Program-made: the position numbers and the translations under genes
The notes under the pieces: generated by a model
Database searches by the model: none
Told to the model about the DNA's origin: nothing
What the model saw: only the letters and a program-made list of their open reading frames with translations
Assembly (NCBI RefSeq): GCF_000264995.1
Contig: NW_006767439.1
Coordinates: 1,363,512-1,427,511 of the forward strand
Direction: 5' to 3'
DNA: 64,000 nt
Source: Punctularia strigosozonata HHB-11173 SS5
Lineage: Eukaryota > Basidiomycota > Agaricomycetes > Corticiales > Punctulariaceae
Part shown: piece after piece, positions 10,799-23,451 of the stretch
Position numbering within the stretch: the first letter of the stretch is position 1
Layout: the number at the start of each line of letters is the position of its first letter

Positions 10799-11848
10799 AT
10801 GAAGTTCGCCCCGGTCCTCCTCGCACTCGCGCTCGGCCTTGGCCTCGCCAACGCCGCAGACACGGACACCGTCGCGTCTTCCTCCAAGCCCGAGTTCAAT
10901 CCGCCGCGCGCGCTCCTCCACCCAGACCCTGCCCTCGCGGCTCGTGCCTCCCTCCCGAACACCAACGCGGAGCGTCTCGCGCGGGGCCTGCCGCTCAAGA
11001 AGCCCCGCCGGGCGTCGCCCACCCTCCGTAAGTCTTTTCTTGTCGCCTCTTCGCGTCGCGAAGTCAAAGCCTGACCTGCCGTTTGCTTTCGCAGAGGCAA
11101 AACGCCAGGCGCCCTCCGGCTCGCCGTTGACGTACAAGAGCGCGATCCGCGTCATCGACACTGGCAACGGCAATGTCGCGCTCGGCTACATTGGGTCGAC
11201 GACCAATGTGTTCGGGGAGTACGGTATCACCCCCGACGCCGCCAACGCCCTCGCCGTCACGCCCCCAGTCGGCAGCTCGGGGCCGTCCGCCATCGCGATC
11301 CCCGTACGTCCTTTAACGTTCCCTCGCCTGTGTGCAGTTCGCTTACCTCCGCGCAGGGCTCCTTCCCCTTCCTCGGCGGTGTTCTCGGCTACGGCTCCAC
11401 CTCGCCCGACTTCGCACTCGGTTCGTACAACTACGCCTACCTCGGCGGCGTGCACGCCGGGTCCAGCAACCAAACGAACTCGGTCAGCGCGGCGACCGGG
11501 TACCCGACCTTAGGCCAGAGCGCGATCTGGACGTACGACACCGGCAGCGGCCTGCTCGCGGCGCACTGGACCAATACTGACGGCAGTGCGTGACATGACG
11601 CTACCCGCTTTCCCGCCGCCCCTCTGACACCCATCTTTCGTCGCAGGCACGCCCGCGACGCAGATCGTCTACTACATGCCCGACAATGTTATTGCCCTGA
11701 CGGGCGATTCGAGCGCCTTCGGCGATATCTTCGGCGACTCTTCTCGCATCGTGAGTCCCTTCCCCATCCTCGTCCGGCATGCATCGCCTAACGCATCTTT
11801 TCGGTTGCACAGACCCTCCAAGTCGTTCAGATCCCTACGAGCCTTTAG
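10799..11848 (+). CDS. Small secreted protein family member B
   Basis: Exons 10799-11027, 11095-11303, 11357-11585, 11647-11750 and 11813-11848; 268 residues; intron phases 1, 0, 1, 0. Signal peptide (MKFAPVLLALALGLGLANA), then a propeptide holding NAERLARGLPLKKPRR (around residues 57-72) and the second basic site AKRQ at the start of exon 2. The mature domain carries LGYIGSTTNVFGEYGI, SFPFLGG, LGSYNYAYL, SAIWTYD, AHWTNTDGS and the tail TLQVVQIPTSL. It has no cysteine after the signal peptide. Family landmarks and exon structure match members C to G. No enzymatic motif seen. Confidence 0.87.
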
Positions 11849-12421
11849 ATCTCCGCCATCAACGTCCGGACGCAACTCGACGGGCCGATGGTTGGACACA
11901 AAAGGACGTTTTTCACATTCATTCTTCATACTTCCCATCTCAGCGCAGAAAGCGGCAGAATCTCACGCCTCCCGTTCCCTGCGCCCGTTCCACCCTTCCT
12001 TCTCCTTCCTATTGATCGCGCACTCCTTAGAACGTCTCACGGCTTGGTTCGCGCATGCATGTATCGTCCCTGCGTTCTTTGCGTAACGAGCGCAGCATGC
12101 TACTATATCTGGCTGTGATAGAACGTGTTGCATGGATTATGCAAAACGTTGTCCTGATCGTAATTCCCGAGAGATGGACAGAGCGGGGAGATGTCAATGG
12201 GTGGTCGAAGCATGATCTGGCACTGCATGCAAGCCCATGTACCATGGGCTCAACTTTCAGCCTTGATCTCGGCTTGTGCACAGCGAAATCACTCCTAGAA
12301 AGTGATGATCTCTTTCGTGACACTCGCAACAGCGGTTGCAGAAAGAGAGCAGCGTGTTCGACTGATCGTGAGCGTGAGCGAACAGCAATCCGGGTAACAA
12401 TTGACACTCTAGAGGTCATCG
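11849..12421. other. Convergent intergenic region between secreted genes B and C
   Basis: 573 bp between two convergent stop codons, holding both 3' regions. Nothing else recognised. Confidence 0.5.
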
Positions 12422-13546
12422 TCAACTCTCGACGAGCTGCAGTGCCTATGGCAGAACAGAATGGCGTCAGTCGAGTTCGGGCAAGAAAGTCACAGGAAAT
12501 CAGGAAAAGGTAAACTCACCACGCGGGGCGACGTGCCGATGGCGTCTACGAAAGCGGCTACGTCTCCCGTGAACGCAATCGCGTTATCTTCCGCCTCGTA
12601 CACAATCTCCGTTGCGGGTGCACCTGTGGGTGTGGTGACGTCAGCTCACCGTCCGCAATCCGAAACGGAAGGGAATGAAGGAACGGAGTGAAGAAAGACG
12701 AAGGAGCGGGTACGCACTTCCGTCTGTATTCGTCCATTGGGCAGAGAACAGACACGTATCGAGGTCGTACGTCCAGATGGCGCTTTCTGAATACCTGAGG
12801 TAACCGGTCCTGACCGTGAACGAGCTTAGCTCAGCGACCGCCGGCGTGCTGGAAGATGTGTCGTCGACGACGCCGTTCAGGTATGCGTAATTGTACGAGC
12901 CGACCGCAAGATCGTCGTCCGTGCTGCTGTAACCGACCGTCGCACCTAGATACGGGTACGTGCCCTGTGACTGCGAGAAAAACACAGAATGAGATCGGTT
13001 GTGGGTCAAGATGGAGGGAGACGGAGGAGGACGTACGGGGGTAGAGATTTCGAAGGGCTGAGTGGGGTCTGCGGTGGTGAATGAGACTAAAAGCGCGTCC
13101 TCGACGTCGGCCACGATACCGTACTCTCCCCATTCGTTCAACGTGCCGCCGACGTAGCCGAGTACGGAACCCGCGTCGTCGAGGTTCAGAACGCGAAGGG
13201 CGCCCGAGTATGTCACCGGTATGCTCGACGGCGTGGCTCGCTTCGGGACTGGCCCTAGAAATGCCAACAAAATGACAAAAAGGCCAGCATGTTAGGAGCA
13301 GCGAGATGAAGGCAGGGAAAACCAACCATTAGATGACGACGTGCGCCAGCGAGGTTTCTTGAGAGGGAGTCCGAGGCGGAGACGCTCGGCGTTGTTGCAA
13401 GGAAGCGGATCTGGTAGCTGCAGGGGGGACTTCGGTAGCTCCGGCGCGAGTCCACGGCGGGCGGAGTCAGACGAACGCGTCGGCGCGAGAGCACGCGCGA
13501 ATGCGGGTACAAACAGCATGACTGAAAGAGCGGCGAGAAGATGCAT
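12422..13546 (-). CDS. Small secreted protein family member C
   Basis: Exons (transcript order) 13327-13546, 13037-13254, 12718-12964, 12520-12623 and 12422-12445; 270 residues; intron phases 1, 0, 1, 0. Signal peptide MHLLAALSVMLFVPAFARA, then a diverged propeptide motif NAERLRLGLPLKKPR and a second basic site PKRA. The mature domain keeps LGYVGGTLNEWGEYGI, TYPYLG, VGSYNYAYL, SAIWTYD and QWTNTDGS, and ends in the short tail ALQLVES. It is the only member of the left group on the minus strand and converges on B. Function unknown. Confidence 0.85.
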
Positions 13547-14425
13547 GGTGCGACTGCGGGATGCATGTAGGAAATCTGGCGGGTAATCTTAGATTATGAT
13601 AGAAGTTGCGTGAATGGACGTGTTTGAGGGACAGCTAAGATCGACCCATGGTGGTGAAACCGTCGGTCGGTCGATGAAGCAGATGGTAAGGGTGTTTCTT
13701 CATGAAGTGAGTTCATGGCGCGGTATGTTTCACCGGGCACATATGGAGGGCTTGTATGGTCATGCTGGCGCCGGACGGTGAAGTGAAGGTCGAAAGCTTC
13801 CGCCCGGCACAGTAGGTGGGACCATACAGCGGGACATTATGTGTGAAAACGGTGGCCAACGTGAATGTCTTTGACGATCCCCTAACGACAAAACAAGCGT
13901 TGCTATTTCACAGCGTTATCGGTGGTTCGGTCGATCCCGCGAATTAGCCCGAACACTGTCTCTGACCCACTAGCCAGCACGCAAGGTCTCACCATCTTGT
14001 CCGTGTAGAGAGATTGCAACATGTTTGCTTACCGAAGTGCATAAACCTCGAAGCTCGGTATTCGTACATGTACAGTCAAATGCCGCGCCAGTCCGGATCA
14101 AGATGAATTAGACGCAGTTCGCGACGATCTCGACGGAAATGCCGGATAAGTCGGTTTAACAAGACGGCGCACTCTACCCCGACGTTAAACATTATATCGA
14201 TCCGCTGTTGGCCAGAAGTAGCCGCGAAGCCAGAAAGCTTGGATTACACAATGATCCTAACTTGCCCCGTTCGCCATCGTTGCACCTACCGGGTTCATAT
14301 ACAGTAACATTTCACCTGTATCAGGCCAGGTGCGCCACCTTCCGACCCTCCTTACAAGACTACGAATGCACCGGAGACCATGTTTGTTCTCCGATCTCTA
14401 CCGTGTCATCATCCTCCATGATAGC
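13547..14425. other. Intergenic: promoter side of gene C and 3' side of the CHAT gene
   Basis: 879 bp. No supported gene or repeat seen. Confidence 0.5.
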
Positions 14426-17400
14426 TCAGATTCCGAGATGAATATAAGGCGCCCATCGACTCGGCTCAGGGTGCACGAGTCTGAGCTTCAGGACTGCCTC
14501 GTCAAGGGCATATGCGATGTCGTCGGGATTGAGGTACTCCGCATCGCGGCTAAAGAGGTCCTCGTACACGGATTTGGCGATGAGCGGCCCATCCACGTCC
14601 TCCATTGACCTAGGTCAGAGGCATGTGAGCGAGATGCAAGACAGAGCACTATCCTTGATGCTGACCAGAGCGTAGCGATCACAGTCTTGAATCCGGCAAA
14701 CAGCAAAGTTGCGGCAAGGTGGACGACTTGGTCCGGCTGATCCTGTGATGTGCTCGTTATATGGTGCTTATTAGACTCGGATCGTGAACTTACCTTGTCT
14801 CCTTTCGCGGTTTCGCAGGCGCTCAGAAACGCCATGAACGCACACGAAAGAGGTGTTTGCATCAACCTTTCTATTGTGAGCGTCTCGTCTTGCATCACGA
14901 ATCCGCTTTTCAGAGCATTCTCCGGATCCTGGTAGGCATGGCACGCAAGGTGCAAGATTGTCGCCTTAGGTAAGTTCTTCAGTAGCCTTTCAGCAGTGAT
15001 CCCGTTTTCATGTTTCCCGAGAGTGCAATTAGCAGGGATGACGGGTATCTCCATGCCTGCGGGTAGGATTTCGCTGACAATAGAGACTTCCTCGCGACTA
15101 AAGAGGAGGTCATGCCACTGCGATGTGTTTGGCTGGGGAACCGCAGCCAGTAAAGCAAGTATATCGCTCTTCTTCGGTGGCTCACAAGCTTCTCTGGCAC
15201 TGATCAGATATCCCAGGGTTGGCGTATATGAGGATACGATGTAATTCGTGGCCCAATCGCCGTCGGCACCTGCAGCATGGATCGGAAGATGCACGAAGTT
15301 TCCGGTGGGACACCACCATACACGAGGGCGGCCTCGACCGGTAGCAGGCTATTCAAGGAAGAGGTCAGTAACGAGATTAGAAGCGGGAAAATAGAGCGTG
15401 CCTTCAGTTGCAACGAGTTGAAAACTGGGAGAACCACATCGAACCACAAGCGACGTAGAATCTCCTCAGATCTGGTATGCTTCAACTTGTGGGGGCTTGC
15501 TACTTTCAACATCTTGAGGCGATACCTTAGTGCTGTTCTAGTCTGTGTCATTTCTGAATTCCATGTAGCACTCGATTCCACAAGCCACGCCTGCGTAACC
15601 TGCTTGAGAGGTATGCCCATAACATCGCCAGAGGAGTTGATGACTACCGCATGACAGCCTAGCGCGCTGGAAACAAGTACAACGACCGGTCCTTCCTTCG
15701 CCGCTGTAGCCAGTTTCGCATATTCATCGGGAAGAAGAAAGCGTTCCATTCCGGGATATCTGCGTATCGTCTCCAGGAGTGCGTTGAACTGTTCGCTTTG
15801 CTTCCTCCTCCGCGTGACCTCCGATTCCACCGCTCGTGGGTCCTTTGCCGCAGGATCGGTGCGTTCTAGCTGTCTGGCGAGAAGCAGCAGCTGACTGCGA
15901 TTCTTCTCCGGTACGGCATCGAATGGCGAGCGGAGGCGTAAGGTATGAGTCCAAAATATCGCGCGCCCTTGCTCGAGGATTTCAAGGGCCATTTCGGGCA
16001 TCGATATATTCAGGGCATGGGATGCACCTGTGACTGCTACGCTCTGCCCAATTCCGAGGGACACGAGCCTGGATCGCAGATGAAGTCCCAAGAACGCCAC
16101 ACGGGGAAGCAGCCTAACCACACTGCCGTATATGTGCAGAAGCTGCAACTGAGTATCCTGATCAGCCGCAAAGATATCCTTATGATGAGCTTGAATTAGG
16201 TTAAGAATCTCTGTTGCACCTTGAATGCGCGATCGTATATCCCTGTGGTTATCCGACAAGGCATCATGGAGGTATGACAGGGTCATGGAGAAGCTTCGGT
16301 ACGTAGTACCATGTTCGACGTACACCTTGGCGGCGGTGATGAGAGACTTATAACGGCCTCGCCGTCCTGAAGGCGCAGCATCCAGCATGATTTGCGTGTA
16401 CCTCAGTGCGTGAGTCGCATCATCTGGGTCCCGGGTATGGAAGAATCTGCTTCGGTGGCTGTCAACGATTATGCGCAGACATTCCGATCCAGATCCCCTT
16501 TGCGACACCGTGCATATTATTGGCGTGAGTGTCTCGATAGCTTTATTGATATCTGAGATGTCGTTGGTTCCATTTCCGCGCAGAAGCAGGGCTTGAGCCA
16601 TACATTGCACTGCGTCGGTTGCCGTTAAGTGATTGGAGTCGGGAAGGACAATGTCCAGGACACTCTGCGCAAGAGTCACGGCTTGGTCTAGATCCGACGT
16701 CTCCTGAGTTCTCTCGTATCTTGTGCATAGATACGAAGCTTTAGCTAGTGCGACTTGAGGATAACTTGCATAGGTTGGCGATATAAGAGTCATGGCGCGA
16801 TCAATGCAATCGATGGTTTCGTTCAAGTCTTCGATATTGCCCACCTCGGAAAAACTGAACATGAGATTTTCCGCCAAGTTCAGTGCGATATTTTCACCAA
16901 TGCGATAGTTTTGCGGTACAAGAGATGCCTGACGAGAGACATAGATCGCTTCGTCAAGAAAATCTAGATCGCCATTCCAGGCATACTGTTGGCGCAGTGT
17001 CGTAGAGAGACTGCTTAGAGCCGACCAGTATCCGATGGATGTGCGCGGTGAAAATCTCAAAACCTCCCTGCGTAGCTTGATCGGCTCTTGAAAATCATTT
17101 CCATCCGTAGGATACAGCTCTTGACGCAGAGAAAGCAAGTCTGCTAGCGAGTCTGAAAATAATATGGAGGAATATGTCGGAACACTGTAAGGAGAGTGAA
17201 CTTCCAAAGCACGCCGTCCCATTCCAATAGCTTGATCGAGATCCTCTCTGGAGCTGTGATAATTCAATCTCTTCCTGAGCAAGAATAGCATATCATGGAC
17301 GATCTTTGGCATGTCAACGTGTTTTTCCGGGCAGTGATTTAGGGCTTCCGTTTTGATACCAAGAGCTTTCTCGAGAACATTTGGATCGTGTACAGTCTGG

Positions 17401-18329
17401 AACTTTCGGACCAGGTAAATGCCTAGGTATCGAAGATGCCTATGTTTTGTGTGAGACTGGGAGGGCAGAAGCTCCGTGAGTGCGTGAGTTTGCTGGAGGA
17501 TAGCGTCGTCAAGAAGTGCCGCAGATCCTGTGATCTCAAATAAACGAAGCAGAACCCATCCGAGGCCACGAAGCGCAGTTGCCTTCAAAGGATGAGAATT
17601 GGGGCATATTGGAATGATTCCACGATAAAACGACTCTGCCATTGTCACTTCTTCGTGTTCGGAGGTATAATCCGCATGAGACATCAATATGCTGGCAGAC
17701 AATATCGCCACTGTGGGGCATACAAGTCTCTTGCCGCTGCAAAGTACACAAGCGTCTTGAGCGTACTTCACTGCATAATTGAGATCATCGATATGGTTCC
17801 TATAGAGATAGCGTTCCTGATATATCTGTGCCAAGTGAACGAGAATATGAATTCTTCTTGCATCTACACCGAAGCATGATGGAAGCTGTTTGATGGGAGG
17901 GTAGACAAGAGGAGACAAGTGGTGAAGGTGATCATCTTCTGCAAGAAGAGCCGTGTAAGTCTGGATGGATTGATCGGCGGCATCGAGGTCGCTTTTCTGA
18001 CAGAATTCCTCGTGCAGATGTAAGGCCTTTGCGAAGTCGCCTGTGGGTTCCGGCGGTGGAACTAATATTCATGAGTGTACAGAGAGATCATCCGAAGAAA
18101 TGCAATAACAGATATACCTGCAACGCATTCGCAGATGCGTGGGGAGCATCTGGCAGATAACAATTCGCTTTGTATGCAGACAAACTTCCTGAATTCCGGC
18201 ATCTGAACTACGGATGCTATATCCAATGAACGGTTAGGTGAGCATATAGAAATGCGCGGAGATAGAGGACATACAATCAGAAAGATCATTTTTAACGGAG
18301 CCAATGTATTCCCTGTTGGACTCGGACAT
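14426..18329 (-). CDS. TPR-rich protein with C-terminal CHAT (caspase-like) domain
   Basis: Six exons: 18275-18329, 18118-18216, 15402-18061, 14794-15348, 14666-14742 and 14426-14609; about 1209 residues. The first two exons are the least certain. Residues up to about 800 are helical TPR-type repeats (patterns such as ..DLDQAIGMGRRALE.. and ..DLDEAIYVSRQA..). The C-terminal CHAT domain starts with RVWWCPTGNFVHLPIHAAG. It carries the expected catalytic His (HLACHAYQ, H1075) and Cys (FLSACET, C1116). CHAT domains are cysteine peptidases of the caspase/separase clan that are coupled to sensor repeats. The intron at 15349-15401 is GC-AG and falls right at the TPR/CHAT boundary. Substrate and trigger unknown. 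Confidence 0.88.
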
Positions 18330-18510
18330 CCTGAAGACAACGGGGGCAGCAACAGGTATCATCTGATGTCTCGCGACGACATATATATGCAGTTCTGGTA
18401 ATAACAGCGTACGACTGCGGAGAAGATGTTGGTCCTCTTGCGCATTCGCACGAGATCAGCTATGCAGCAACGTTACATCAATAGAGCCCACATCTAAGTA
18501 TATCGATTGA

Positions 18511-18550
18511 ATCATGTATTTCTGCACGTCAGTCATAGGGCCGGCGGCAA
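18511..18550. repeat. 40-bp direct repeat, distal copy
   Basis: The 40 bp starting ATCATGTATTTCTGCACG recurs at 18970-19010. Both copies are followed within a few bases by CTGCTCCTGG. Confidence 0.85.
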
Positions 18551-18912
18551 CCACGGCTGCTCCTGGCTACGTCTGAACTACGTCAAGTGCAGCACAGGAG
18601 GACTATGAATTGCGCAGGCAATGCGGGTAGTCTTGGTAACGCAACTCCAATTTCATTCTGTACAGCCTTGGGGAAGCATTATTCGGATACTGCAATGTCT
18701 GCGAGCTATTCATTTGACACCTCGTCTACGCTGTGCGAGTGATAGAGCCTTAAAGAGGATCTTCCATCTCACGAGGCCGCGTTATGACTCACGATTCACC
18801 TCCATGGGCGCACATAAACCGCAACTGGGTCGTGCGTAACTCTGTATACGTACGAGCTTCATCATGATCAAGTTGAGCCTCAAGTCACGAATTATTCCGA
18901 AGGCGGGAAGGT

Positions 18913-19077
18913 GGTCACTTCGAATCCGGCTGTCCATCAAGGTTTCAGAACCCTGTTCAAGAGATGTAGATCATGTATTTCTGCACGTCAGTCATAGGGC
19001 CGCCGGCAAGCTGCTCCTGGTCACTTCGGATCCGGCTGTCCATCAAGGTTTCAGGACCCTGTTCAAGAGATGTAGAT
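18913..19077. repeat. 59-bp direct repeat, two copies
   Basis: 18913-18971 and 19019-19077 are the same 59-bp sequence with two transitions (starting GGTCACTTCG, ending GAGATGTAGAT). The copies are offset by 106 bp. A second block, starting ATCATGTATTTCTGCACG, lies between them at 18970-19010 and also at 18511-18550. The pattern indicates stepwise local duplication. Confidence 0.9.
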
Positions 19078-19503
19078 GCGGATGAGACGGATATCTTATA
19101 GGACCCTAATCACTATTTCTGATAAACCGATCTCGCCAAGTGTTGCGAGGCTAAGTTTGGGATGTTATAGTTAGAGCTCGGCGGATCGATGAAGGTCACG
19201 CACTACCTGCAATTCCAGATGCGGTGAGCAATTGTGGTATCTACACGATGCATTGCAGTGGATGGATTGGCGGGGAAATTGCCTTTCGGTAAGTGAGGCT
19301 CGAGAGGGAGGTATCGGTGCAGAATCCGTCCATGCTCACGGTCAAATATTACCAAAGGCGGAAATGTTTGGGACAAAATTCCAGCCCATGACGCATGGTC
19401 TTGACGCCCCAATCCAACGTGCGCTTCACGACTTCCGTCTTCTCCTTTATCCTCGGTGCCTGGCTCCCCGCAACTTCGTTGCTCACTGTTGACGGCCTTC
19501 ACT

Positions 19504-21672
19504 ATGGCGAAGTCGCCTTTAGATACTCCTATTGGGCCCCTTCTACTCGTCGTATTCGAGGTTCGTTGACGACTCCGCGTTCACTGGGCTTTATCGGATT
19601 GACCGCCAAGCCATAGTCTATCCTCGAAGTTTTCCTACTGTGCCTTGCGGGATACATACTAGCACGGAAAGGGATACTTGACAAGAAGACGCAAAAGGTG
19701 AGATTTCCTCTCGCTTCCCCTCTGCTATGTCGTGCTGATGTCGAACGCAGCAATTTAATAGGGTGAACGTGTCTATCTTCACCCCTTCGCTGCTCTTCTC
19801 GAAAGTCGCATTCTTCCTTACCCCTGGTGAGCATGACAAGCTCTGTCTTATACTAAACGCTAATATCGCGCTACGAAGCAAAAATGAAGGAGCTATGGAT
19901 CGTGCCGTTCTTCTTCTTCATCACGACTGGCGTATCCATGGTAGTCGCATACGTATTGAGCAAATTGTTTAGGCTGAAGCGCTCGCAAAGGTGCGTTGCT
20001 GAGTCTTCTTGCGCTGAGGTTGGTCTGATCGTCCATATAGGAGCTTCGCCATGGCAGCGTCCATGTTCATGAACTCAAATTCCCTCCCTATCGCACTGAT
20101 GCAATCCCTTATCACCACCGTCAAGAGCCTCAAATGGGGCGATGATGATAACAAGAGCGCGATGATCGGTCGTGCCCTCACCTACTTGGTGCTTCACAGT
20201 ACGCTTGGCATGGTGGTACGTCCGTCGTTAACTCATCGAAATTTCCTCCTCACAATCCATTGCATCAGCTACGCTGGAGCTATGGTGTTCGCCTCCTCGC
20301 TCAAGCAGATCCCGAGACGAATCCTCAAGTCGCCGGCCCAGGCCCTGATCAGACGAGCCCACTCCTCGAGCGCGAAGAACTTGCCTTCCCACCTGCGCCC
20401 GCTGAGGAACAGCTGCACCATCATCGCCATCTATACACCGACTCTGAATCGACCCAGACGGCCTCGGGTTCTTCCACCCCTTATCGAGACCCGCACGCGG
20501 AAGATCAACTGCGCCGCGCTGCTGAAGAGGCCGGCCTGCCTCGCTCGTGGGGCACCCCTGGCATCAAACCGCCGGCGATCCTTGTGCGCGCTCCGACAGG
20601 CGAGGGCCTCCTCCGTCCAGGCATGGACAGGAAAGGCACGGGCGTGTTCTACTCCTTCCCGAACTCGCCTTCGCACATGGCTCGCGAGTTCGCCGAGTCG
20701 GATGACACCCTGCCGCCGTTCGTGCTGGATTCGGACGAAGATCACGACGACGAATTTCCTGCACCTGGCGTGGGTCGACGGGAGATCACGGCGCCGGCGA
20801 CGTCCCGGATGCATTCGTTCAGACGCAGGGCGTGGCGAAGGGTGAAGGGATTCTGGACGGCGTTCAACGATTTCATGACGGTCCCGCTTTGGGCCGCGCT
20901 GCTGTCGCTCATCGTGGCGCTCATACAGCCTCTCCAGCACGCGCTCGACGATCATTTCCCACCCGTCAAGAATGCGCTTAGCGCCGCGGGCAACTGCTCG
21001 ATTCCGGTCACGCTCATTGTGCTCGGCGCGTACTTCTACAATCCGCCTGAGCCCGGCGCGGCCGAGCAGCCGCCGGTCGTGGATGCGCGCAAAACGAAGC
21101 GTAGCTCGATGGCGAGCATCGCGAGCGTGGTGGGGAGTGTGAAGGGCATGTTGAAGATGGGGAGCTTGAGAGGCAAGGAGAGAAGGGACGGCAGTCCGCA
21201 AAGCTTATTGGCGGGGGCGAAGAAGGGGGAGAAGGTGCCAGGGGAGACGAAGACGGTGTTCGTGGCAGTGGTGAGCCGGATGGTCGTCACTCCGTTGCTT
21301 CTGTTGCCCGGCATGGCGTTGTCGGCCAAGTTCGATTGGCATCAGGTCCTCGAGGAGTGAGTCGATTAGTCCAACTCTCGGGACGCTGCAACGGGAAGCT
21401 GATCGACATCTAAAATTTTGCAGTCCTGTGTTCGTTGTGTCGAATGTTCTCCTCATCGCATCGCCACCCGCGTTGACGCTGGCCCAGGTGAGTCCATCTT
21501 GCGGTTGCCTCCCATCGCTGTTCGCTGAGAACGTGAATAGATCACTCAAGCTGCCTCCGGCGACTCGTTCGAGCGCCTCATCAGCCGCACGGTGTTCTGG
21601 TCGTACTGCGTCGTCACTCCTCCCGCGACCATCATCTTCGTCGTCATCGGCCTGCTCCTCTCGAAATTATGA
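19504..21672 (+). CDS. Membrane transport protein of the auxin efflux carrier (AEC/PIN-like) family
   Basis: Eight exons: 19504-19560, 19617-19697, 19751-19826, 19879-19990, 20041-20215, 20269-21356, 21424-21487 and 21541-21672; 594 residues. All junctions are in phase. N-terminal membrane segments include GPLLLVVFESILEVFLLCL, FTPSLLFSKVAFFL and WIVPFFFFITTGVSMVVAYVL. A long hydrophilic central loop (about residues 200-340, rich in S, E and P) separates them from the C-terminal membrane half (VPLWAALLSLIVAL, IPVTLIVLGAYFYNPP, VTPLLLLPGMAL and the final ATIIFVVIGLLLSKL). This two-bundle plan with a central loop matches fungal relatives of yeast Ecm3. The substrate is not known. The usual location in fungi is the ER or plasma membrane. 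Confidence 0.9.
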
Positions 21673-22081
21673 TTTCCAGCTTTTCCTATACACGGACTCT
21701 CCTCTAGACCCACAGTGCCTCCTCCCTCTCTTGTCCTGGTCTGCAATACCCTAATGGTGTTTTCTGTCACATAACGCGCCAGTGTGTATACTCACTCCTC
21801 ATGCATATGCTAGACTCTGTAGTTGTAGTAACACGCTCTAAATTCGTAGATATTGAGACGGTGTATAAGTAGTGGAAGGCGATTTGGTCGTGGCCGATAT
21901 CGCCGGAACGCCAGGGGATTCCATCGCGAAACACGTGCCCCATTGATTTCGCGACCGGACCCCTGGGCGGGAGCATCTGGCAACCGCCCGACGACGTTGA
22001 CGTTGATCCTTGTCAATGTGACTGAGCATATCTTTTCTCCTCCTTGTGCGTTGAAATCATATTCTGCATCATAAAACGACT
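21673..22081. other. Intergenic between transporter and F-box gene
   Basis: 409 bp: the 3' region of the transporter gene and the promoter of the next gene. Nothing else seen. Confidence 0.5.
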
Positions 22082-23451
22082 ATGGTGAAATCACTCGAAG
22101 AATATCCGGACGAGCTCCTGGACCGCATAATCGCCCTCGCGATGGCGTACGATACGGTGCCGGGCGATCCATTCGTCTTCACAACATCGTCCGCGAAAGT
22201 CGCCACCGACGAAACAAGGCGGAATATCCGGTTGGTTAATCACAGGTGGAACGTACGTAGCAGGCTCAGCGCTGGAGTTCGCCTCGTTGATAGCTGACGA
22301 TGTTGTCTTAGGCAATCGCGAAACCATACATGTATCGTGACATCCATTTCGGATGGAGGCCGAGGGTGGATGAATATGAGACTCAGAATAGCGATCTCAA
22401 GCGGTTTCGCCGTTTGTGCGAGTTCGTGTCATCCAATGGTCCAGACAGGCTCACCAAAACTCACACACTGGCCGTATTCTGTCCCGCGGAACACCCGCGA
22501 ACCACAGCAGAAATGGGAGCCCTCCTGTGCCATTTACTCTCGCATGTGACCTTGCATCACTTCGCGGGGACCTTCGACCACTCTATCCCCTGGTTCCCTT
22601 ACCTTCGCCGCTCGAGCGCACACACCCTGACGCATCTCGATCTGGAGATACACCCCTTCATCATCAGATCATCCTGGGTCGACCACCTGAACAGCATGGT
22701 CAACCTCAAATTTCTCAGGCTGTCCGAGCAACGCCGCAGCTGGGTCTCCTTTCACCAGGACCTGGACGAGATGTTCAGCTCTGACGACCTGCCGAACCTA
22801 TCGCTTCCCCGCTTGACGTCGTTACAACTATTCGCGCATTACCCGCGGGCGGATATGATGGGTCTCGAGGGAGATCGCATCCCATTTCTGCTTGCGAAGA
22901 CGGCAGAGCTACCCGCCCTGACCGATCTGCGCTTACAAGGAGATTTCTTAGACCTCGGCGAAGAGTCCGTCATACCTTTCGTGGCTGCATTCGGTTCCCA
23001 ACTCCGTACTCTATACGTTCAGCTACCTCGTGGGGGTCAGCTTCGTTATATCGACCTTGCAGGGGCACTGCCGCAGCTTACGCACCTCAGTTTGATACAT
23101 ACCGTTCCAGAGGCGAGGTCATCGTTCCAAGCTACGCATCACATAACATTCTATGCCATTCCTGTCGTTCATCCGACACTCCAGACACTCACTGTCAGCG
23201 GCCTCGGACTTGGACAGCCCCTCCTCCGCCTAGTTGACCCTGCCTCCCTCCCCAAACTTGGATATATCAAACTCGATGGTGTATCATGGAACCTCCCACA
23301 GATACCTATCATCTCCTCTGCTGTCGGCGGTTATGAAACCGGTGTTCTTCAGGATATTGGTGCAGCTGTCGAGCTGGAATCAAAGGGCATTCCTCTTCTT
23401 GACGAGAACGGAACGGCCTTCGGTGGGTTGACAAATCATAGGACCATATAA
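22082..23451 (+). CDS. F-box-like protein with leucine-rich C-terminus
   Basis: Exons 22082-22252 and 22312-23451; 436 residues; phase-0 intron. The N-terminus KSLEEYPDELLDRIIALAM followed by NIRLVNHRWNAIAKPYMYRDI is the F-box-like start common in basidiomycetes. The remainder contains irregular leucine-rich repeats (LTHLDLEI, LKFLRLSE, LTDLRLQGD, LTHLSLIH). Probable SCF substrate adaptor; target unknown. It is not closely similar to the F-box pair at the left end of the window. Confidence 0.75.

Larger units (their letters stand above)
18330..19503. other. Intergenic region with local direct duplications
   Basis: 1.17 kb between the divergent CHAT gene and the transporter gene. No gene was recognised. 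It contains two sets of direct repeats, listed separately. Confidence 0.6.
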
